This document shows positions 42,053-47,085 of a stretch of DNA of 47,085 nucleotides, piece by piece (position 1 is the stretch's first letter; every line of letters starts with the position of its first letter). Location of the stretch: positions 1 through 47,085 of the forward strand of contig CALMII010000045.1 of the NCBI GenBank assembly GCA_937864115.1, given 5' to 3'. A program made the position numbers and the translations under genes. Source of the DNA: an uncultured Steroidobacter sp. (GTDB taxonomy: Bacteria; Pseudomonadota; Gammaproteobacteria; Steroidobacterales; Steroidobacteraceae). Below the pieces are notes generated by a model that was not told where the DNA came from, made no database searches, and saw nothing but the letters and a program-made list of their open reading frames with translations.

Positions 42053-45016
42053 TCAGAACGTCTTGGACAGACCGAGCTTGAAGACCCGGCCCACCGGACT
42101 GCCGGTGAACGGGTCGTAGCTCAGATCCAGACGCGCGAACGAGGGATCCTCATCGAACACATTCAGTACCGAGAAATTGATCGTCGTCTGCCATGGCAGC
42201 GAGGCCCGGTAGGTGAAGTCGTTGATGAGCGTCGACTCGACCGTGCTGCCGGGATCGCCGGGACGGATGCCGGCGAACGTCGTCAGCGACTCGCCGGTGC
42301 GCGTGTCATCCATCTCGCTGAGATAGCGCGCCGTCCAGCGCAGGTTGTGGATGCCGAAGCCGTAGTCGACGTAGCCGCTGGCCTTCCAGCGCGGCAGCGA
42401 GCCGGCGGCGCCGCGCGTACCGACGTAGTCGCCCGCCGCCAGCACCTGGATGCCTTCGATGATGGTCGCGCCCTGGTCGTACTCCAGGTTGTAGGTGCCG
42501 TCTGCGCCGATCAGCAGATTGCCGGGGCCGACATCGCGGAACAGGTAGGACAGGCTCCAGTCGATGCCCGACACCGTGGTGTTGGTCTCGCTGTTGCTGG
42601 ACTGCACGCGCGTCCTCACCAGATTGGCGATGGCCGGCTGGTTCGGCGTGGCGGCACTGCCGCAGCCCGTGCCGGTGAACGTGAAGCGATCGCGCAGCGC
42701 GGCGTACGCCGGATCGATACAGCGTGTCGCGTACGTTGCCGGATCGAAGTTCGGATCGTAGAACGCCCGCACCATCGCCGTGCCCGAATCGGCGACGATC
42801 TCATCCTCGATCTCGAAGCTCCAGTAATCGAGCGAACCGCTGAAGCCGCCGGCCTTGACGATCATGCCGACGTTGAACGCCAGCGCCGTCTCCGGCTGCA
42901 GATCCGGATTGCCGTAGTTGTCGTAGGGTTTGTACGTGACCGCCTGCGCCGTGAACGCCGATGCGGTGTACATGAAGCCGGGCTGAGTGATCGTGGCCGG
43001 CGGCGCACGGAAGGTCGTGCTGACCGAGCCGCGCATCACCAGCGCATCGAAGGGCTGCCAGCGCAGCGCGAGCTTCGGATTCGTCGTGTCGCCGATGCCG
43101 CCGCCGTAGTCTTCGTAGCGCACGGCGAGCTGCGCATTCAGCGAATCGTGCAACGGCAGGTTCAGTTCCGCATAGGCCGCGTGGACTTCCTGAGTCAGGT
43201 CGTAGGCGGAGAGCGGGCCGAAGAACGAGAAGGCACCGGATTCCACTGCACACGTGGCGGCCGGATTGATCACCGACTGCGGGCACGGCGTGATGGCGGG
43301 ATCGGACAGGTTGTCGGGATCGCGCACATAGCCGTTCTCGCGATACTGCGCACCGACCGCCCAGCCGATGTTGCCGCCGGGCAGCGCGAGTCCCATTTCA
43401 CCGGCCAGCACGGCGTCGATCGACAGCACGCTCTGTTCGAGTTCGTAGGCGTAGTCCTCGAACATCCAGTCGATGACGTCGATGCTGTTGGGCGCGGTCA
43501 CGCCGGCGGGATTCTGCTGTCCCGTGATGATGTTCTCCGCCACGCCGGTCGAGAACGGATTGAACCAGAGACAGCCGTTCTGGCCCGGCGTCGTTCCCGT
43601 GCAGTTGGCGCCGCCGAGTCCCGACAGGGCACGACCGAGGCGCGCGACGAGCATGTCCGGCGTCGCCACATCAGCGCGCGTCACGCTGTAAGTCGCCGCC
43701 GTATCCCAGCTCATGGTCTGGCCGAACGTGCCGTTCAGACCCAGCGAGAAACGATAGCCGTCGAAGTTGCGCTGGTCTTCCTTGCCTTCGCCGGTGAGCG
43801 GATTGCCGCCGACGCCGATCGGCCGCCACAGCAACCCGCTCGCCACCACGCCGCCCGTCCCGTTGATGAGCGCCTGTTGCGCCGGCGTCAGCTGCGGCAG
43901 CAGTGCCTGCAGACCGGGGCTGGCCACTGGAATGAAATAGCTCGGCGCACCGCCCGAGGCACCCTGGTTCGGCGCATAGGACGGCGAGGAGTTTTCCTTC
44001 TCGACGTTGTGGGCCGCGTACAGCGCCTCGAAGTGCAGCGAGGTGTTCTCGCCGATGTCCTGATCGAACTGACCGTAGACCTGGTAGTGCTCTTCGTCCT
44101 CCACCAGGTTGTCGAAGGCCAGGTACTGGAATGAACAACCGTTGGCCACGCCGGCGGCGACCGGCGAACCGGTGCGTCCGTCGGGACCCGTGCCCGTGAA
44201 CGTGCCGCCGAGGTTCTCGCATTGCGGATCGACGACGCGCGTCGCAAAGCCGGCGCCGGTGAGGTACAGGCCCGGGCTGCCCGAACCGCTCCATCCGCCT
44301 TGCGGATTTTCGGCCAGCGGGTGCAGCGCCCAGTCGCGCTCGCGCGCCGGCAGTTCCGAACGCGCGCGATAGCCACCCGTCAGCAGCAGGGAATTCGTCT
44401 CGCCCTTCCAGCCGTACGCGACGTTGGCGCCATAGTCGCCGTCGGAACCGTCGATGTAGCTGTACGTACCATCGACCTGCAGACCTTCGAAGTTCTCGCG
44501 AGTGATGAAGTTGACGACGCCGGCCATGGCATCGGAACCGTAGGTCGCCGCTGCGCCGTCCTTCAGCACTTCGATGCGGCCGATGGCCGCGGTCGGCAGC
44601 AGATTGATGTCCACGCCGACGCCGATGGCGGGATTCGGCGCGAGGCGCCGGCCATTCAGCATCACCAGCGTCCGCGTCGAACCGATGCCGCGCAGGTTGA
44701 CGTTGGCCGATCCGGTCGACTGGCCTGCGCCGAACTGATTGGAATCTCCCATCACGCCCTGCGAGGACGGCAGCGCCTTGGCGATTTCCACCATCGACGG
44801 CGCACCCTGCTTCTGCAGATCGTCCGCGGTCAGCACGTCGATCGGCAGCGCCGCATCCTCGGCGGCGCCGCGGATGAACGAACCGGTGACGATGATCATT
44901 TCGATTTCGCTGGCCTGCGGCGATGTCGTGCTTTCCTGCGCGACACTGGCACCGCCGGCAAGCGCCAACGCAACACCCATGGCCACGGATCCGCAGCCCA
45001 CTCTGCGCTTCAACAT
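42053..45016 (-). CDS. TonB-dependent outer-membrane receptor
   Basis: 987 residues from the ATG at 45016 with GGGGGA eight bases ahead; a TTG two codons upstream is also in frame. A signal peptide (about 1-26) is followed by a TonB-box region (EMIIVTGSFIRG) and the plug domain: SANVNLRGIGSTRTLVMLNG, GRIEVLKDGAAATYGSDA and GVVNFITR. The rest is the 22-strand barrel ending in an aromatic residue (FKLGLSKTF), as outer-membrane insertion requires. The sequence type is that of the large receptors of Sphingomonads, Caulobacter and Steroidobacter, which import sugars, peptides or hydrophobic compounds. No FecR-like sensor is adjacent, so the substrate is open. Confidence 0.95.
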   Translation of the reverse strand: MLKRRVGCGSVAMGVALALAGGASVAQESTTSPQASEIEMIIVTGSFIRGAAEDAALPIDVLTADDLQKQGAPSMVEIAKALPSSQGVMGDSNQFGAGQSTGSANVNLRGIGSTRTLVMLNGRRLAPNPAIGVGVDINLLPTAAIGRIEVLKDGAAATYGSDAMAGVVNFITRENFEGLQVDGTYSYIDGSDGDYGANVAYGWKGETNSLLLTGGYRARSELPARERDWALHPLAENPQGGWSGSGSPGLYLTGAGFATRVVDPQCENLGGTFTGTGPDGRTGSPVAAGVANGCSFQYLAFDNLVEDEEHYQVYGQFDQDIGENTSLHFEALYAAHNVEKENSSPSYAPNQGASGGAPSYFIPVASPGLQALLPQLTPAQQALINGTGGVVASGLLWRPIGVGGNPLTGEGKEDQRNFDGYRFSLGLNGTFGQTMSWDTAATYSVTRADVATPDMLVARLGRALSGLGGANCTGTTPGQNGCLWFNPFSTGVAENIITGQQNPAGVTAPNSIDVIDWMFEDYAYELEQSVLSIDAVLAGEMGLALPGGNIGWAVGAQYRENGYVRDPDNLSDPAITPCPQSVINPAATCAVESGAFSFFGPLSAYDLTQEVHAAYAELNLPLHDSLNAQLAVRYEDYGGGIGDTTNPKLALRWQPFDALVMRGSVSTTFRAPPATITQPGFMYTASAFTAQAVTYKPYDNYGNPDLQPETALAFNVGMIVKAGGFSGSLDYWSFEIEDEIVADSGTAMVRAFYDPNFDPATYATRCIDPAYAALRDRFTFTGTGCGSAATPNQPAIANLVRTRVQSSNSETNTTVSGIDWSLSYLFRDVGPGNLLIGADGTYNLEYDQGATIIEGIQVLAAGDYVGTRGAAGSLPRWKASGYVDYGFGIHNLRWTARYLSEMDDTRTGESLTTFAGIRPGDPGSTVESTLINDFTYRASLPWQTTINFSVLNVFDEDPSFARLDLSYDPFTGSPVGRVFKLGLSKTF

Positions 45017-45357
45017 GCTCAATTCCCCCTGTCAGAATTTCATTCGCGGTCTCGATGAACCGCTCCCCGATGCGACGGGGATCATGCAACCGTCTTATTG
45101 ACGTTTCAACCACTAATTGAAGCAATGCGACGAGACGAATGGGGATCGTTCGTTCGGCGGAAGCGCCAATTTCGCCAGCCGGATTCGCTGCAATGCAGAA
45201 CCGCGGCGGTTGCAGCTACCAGACCTTTGCATTTATTGACTGGCTAACCAGTATCTCTGTGGGGCCGGCTTCAGCCGGCCGGGAAAGTTCTGGCCGGCTG
45301 AAGCCGGCCCCACAGGAAGAAGCAGTCCGGGAAGGAGGACCGCTTGAGAAAGCAACG
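45017..45357. other. Intergenic region upstream of the TonB receptor
   Basis: This 341-base gap holds the receptor's leader, a short dyad ACTGGCTAACCAGT (45239-45252, 5-base arms) that could be a regulator site, and the large inverted REP pair described separately. I find no gene in it. Confidence 0.5.
45259..45313. repeat. Inverted pair of GC-rich REP-like palindromes
   Basis: GTGGGGCCGGCTTCAGCC... (from 45259) and its exact reverse complement (ending at 45313) stand 11 bases apart, each arm 22 bases and each itself a palindrome. As RNA it could fold into one long stem or two short ones. It is 44 bases beyond the 3' end of the M48 peptidase gene and may end that transcript. Confidence 0.9.
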
Positions 45358-46875
45358 TCAGGCGCTGATGCGCTCCCAGAACCGCTGCGCCTCGCGCTTG
45401 CGGCCGCGCTCGATGAGATAGCCGTAGCCGAGCTGGCCGGCCTCTTCGACCAGCGCCGGATCCTGCAACGCCGCATGCGTCAGATTCTGCAGGCCGTGCT
45501 CGTTGCCGCGTTCGAGCAGCATGCGACCGAGCAGCAGATGCGCCTTGCCGAACTTGTCGCCGCGACCGACCAGCAGCTGCAGTGTTTCCATGGCATCGAG
45601 TTCCTGGCCGACGTCGAGCAGCAGCGTCGACTTCTCCCAGAGGTCTTCGGATTTGAGATCGGAAGCCGGCGTGCTCTCGTACTGTGCGATCTTCCAGCGC
45701 GCTTCGCGGATCGCCTCGTGCCGCTTGCGCCAGGCCGGCAGGTATTCGTCGGCCCACTCCCGATCGAATGCCTGCAGCAGGACGGCCGCCTGCTCGCCCA
45801 GCAAGCTGAGCGAGGACTTTTCCGGCGCCTGCGTCGGCAGTTCGGGCGTCACGTCGAGCGCGGCCAGGCGCTCGCCGAGCCCTGGATGCGTATCGTCGTG
45901 CGATGCGTACGTACGCAGGCTCTCATCCAGCCAGTCGCGGCGCGACCACTCCTTCTGTGCCATGGTGAAGACGCGCGGCAGCAGCGAATACGGCAGGTAG
46001 CGCGGTTCGGGATGCGCCTCGATCTGGTCGAACAGGCGCTTCCAGAACACTTCGGCGAGAAAGCGGCCCATCAGATCGACTTTGATCAGCGCCCGCGCCA
46101 GCACCTTCGCATGAGTGGCGCGCGCCGCGGCGCGATCCGCCGCGTATTCGTGATTGCGCGCGAGCACGAAGGTGTAGGCATCGAAATACGGCGTGTACCA
46201 GGCATAAAACGAGGCCAGCGCCTGTTCGAACAGGCCGTTCGGCTCCGCCAGCTTCCGGCGCAGCTCCTCCCACGTGACGCGCTGGCGATAGATCCACGCG
46301 CTGAACTTGCCGTGCGCGCCGCCGAAGTGACCGATCTCGTGCGCGAGTACGGTCTTGAACTCGGCGATGCTGAGCGCGGCCAGCAGCGGCACACCCAGCT
46401 GCAGATGATTGCTGTAGTTGCCGAAGATGCCCCAGCGCGGAATCTGCCAGATGCTGGCATTGAACTCGCGGTTGAGCGTGACCGAATCGATGCGAATGAC
46501 CTGGGTCTTGCCTTTGCGCCGCACCGCCATCTTCTGCACGATTTCGTCGATGGCGGCGAACAGTGCAGGGACTTCTTCGCGCAGCAGTTCGCGTCCCTGC
46601 GGCGCCTCGATACGCACCCACAAGGCACGCACGATCGCGAGCAGCGAAACGACGCCGCCGAGCAGACTGATGACCGTCATGATGCGCGGCCGCCCGCCGG
46701 TCAGCAGCGGCGCGATCAGGAACCCGCAGGCGACGAGAATCGCCAGCGCCACCAGCGCAATCGCGGCATAGCCCAGCGCCGCGACCGCGCCGACCTTGAA
46801 CGCATAGGCGCGCGGATTGTCATCCGACTCGCGTTCCAGCCGACCGATGAGAACGGAAAATGCCGACGTGTCCAT
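45358..46875 (-). CDS. M48 family membrane metallopeptidase
   Basis: 505 residues from the ATG at 46875 (GGAAG six bases ahead). Two hydrophobic helices (about 30-58 and 64-86) anchor it in the membrane. The zinc motif HEIGH lies at 179-183 and the third ligand Glu243 in NHEYAADRAA, so the HtpX/Ste24-like active site is complete. The C-terminal 200 residues are helical, with TPR-like stretches (AMETLQLLVGRGDKFGKAHL, LLGRMLLERGNEHGLQNLTHAALQ). Such enzymes handle membrane or envelope protein quality control. It lies upstream of the TonB receptor gene on the same strand, but 341 bases apart. Confidence 0.92.
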   Translation of the reverse strand: MDTSAFSVLIGRLERESDDNPRAYAFKVGAVAALGYAAIALVALAILVACGFLIAPLLTGGRPRIMTVISLLGGVVSLLAIVRALWVRIEAPQGRELLREEVPALFAAIDEIVQKMAVRRKGKTQVIRIDSVTLNREFNASIWQIPRWGIFGNYSNHLQLGVPLLAALSIAEFKTVLAHEIGHFGGAHGKFSAWIYRQRVTWEELRRKLAEPNGLFEQALASFYAWYTPYFDAYTFVLARNHEYAADRAAARATHAKVLARALIKVDLMGRFLAEVFWKRLFDQIEAHPEPRYLPYSLLPRVFTMAQKEWSRRDWLDESLRTYASHDDTHPGLGERLAALDVTPELPTQAPEKSSLSLLGEQAAVLLQAFDREWADEYLPAWRKRHEAIREARWKIAQYESTPASDLKSEDLWEKSTLLLDVGQELDAMETLQLLVGRGDKFGKAHLLLGRMLLERGNEHGLQNLTHAALQDPALVEEAGQLGYGYLIERGRKREAQRFWERISA

Positions 46876-46961
46876 GCGCTCTTCCGCATTGGCGAAGGGC
46901 GGCAGATTACGTCGCACCCGGGGCGGGCAAATTTGAACCAGTTCTCATTTCTCCGTGCACT

Positions 46962-47012
46962 GTGGGGCCGGCTTCAGCCGGCCTGCTGCTCTCTGTAGGT
47001 CAGGCTTCAGCC
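46962..47012. repeat. Tandem REP-like palindromes, the second one truncated
   Basis: GGCCGGCTTCAGCCGGCC (46966-46983) is complete. The next palindrome begins GTCAGGCTTCAGCC at 46999 but stops after 14 bases at 47012, where CACTAGTG replaces the expected TGAC. Unlike the other pairs, both face the same way. Confidence 0.85.
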
Positions 47013-47085
47013 CACTAGTGTCCGGTTAAGCCACTACCGCGCGCGCGGAACTGACTGATCCATCTGCGGTATTCACCGTTTCAGG
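47013..47085. mobile_element. Possible end of an insertion sequence
   Basis: Sequence unlike the neighbourhood begins exactly where a REP palindrome is broken, starting CACTAGTGTCCGGTTAAG, which has the look of a terminal inverted repeat. A short open frame on the minus strand (NGEYRRWISQFRARG) crosses it but is too short to identify. The element, if real, runs off the right edge. Breakage of the palindrome is directly seen; the identity as an IS is a guess. Confidence 0.28.

Noticed and set aside
41975..44134. 719-residue open frame on the plus strand
   Set aside because: It lies antisense to the TonB receptor, whose domains and signal peptide are clear, and it has the Arg/Val/Ala-rich composition of a shadow frame.

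Overview
The window is GC-rich (about 60-65 % by eye) and most likely comes from a gammaproteobacterial chromosome. The left edge carries tRNA-Tyr, tRNA-Gly and tRNA-Thr followed by the first codons of EF-Tu, the classic tufB operon start of Gammaproteobacteria. The rest of the gene content (DUF1592/DUF1552 pair, a large TonB receptor, many esterases, a YdeP-type molybdoenzyme) suggests a Steroidobacter/Nevskiales-like environmental organism. That placement is inference; no rRNA or species marker is present.

Layout. 1-530: tRNA/tuf operon on the minus strand, with a recognisable promoter. 640-6830: mostly household genes, namely an HDOD-GGDEF protein, murI, a PilZ protein, recQ, a periplasmic glutaredoxin-SH3 protein and a small secreted protein. 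7090-13880: a 1977-residue RHS protein that begins with a TadE-type pseudopilin segment and ends in a 454-residue tip with a candidate metal site, followed 17 bases later by a membrane-anchored gene that could be its immunity partner. The tip and the genes after it are poorer in GC than the RHS core. 14005-15350: a DUF418 membrane protein, divergent from rhs. 15366-21541: a giant lipoprotein built of four tandem modules of about 367 residues, coupled by an ATGA overlap to a small membrane-anchored protein.

21735-28026: all on the minus strand. In transcription order these are a 3-hydroxyisobutyryl-CoA hydrolase-like enzyme, an HSL-type esterase, a Tat-exported class A beta-lactamase, fdhD, and a YdeP-type molybdopterin oxidoreductase. 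A small unknown gene and a TPR protein lie upstream (28084-30119). 30423-31980: an NTF2-like protein and a nitronate monooxygenase on the plus strand. 32012-40084: a run of exported proteins on the minus strand. In transcription order these are a HiPIP, a cytochrome c', a DUF1592 c-heme protein, a Tat-exported DUF1552 protein, an unknown exported protein, a type-B carboxylesterase and an epoxide-hydrolase-like enzyme. This looks like a cell-envelope redox and hydrolysis locus of unknown substrate. 40357-41848: two convergent, overlapping TetR-type genes, one with an extra N-terminal HTH. 42053-46875: a TonB-dependent receptor and an M48 peptidase.

Six intergenic gaps in the right third carry REP-like palindromes of two related families. 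They mostly stand in opposed pairs, and in one place they have grown into a 15-bp minisatellite. The last copy is cut off at 47012 by unrelated sequence that may be the end of an insertion sequence.

The best candidates for something undescribed are the TadE-RHS fusion with its tip/immunity pair, the modular giant lipoprotein with its coupled partner, and the HiPIP / cytochrome c' / DUF1592 / DUF1552 locus.
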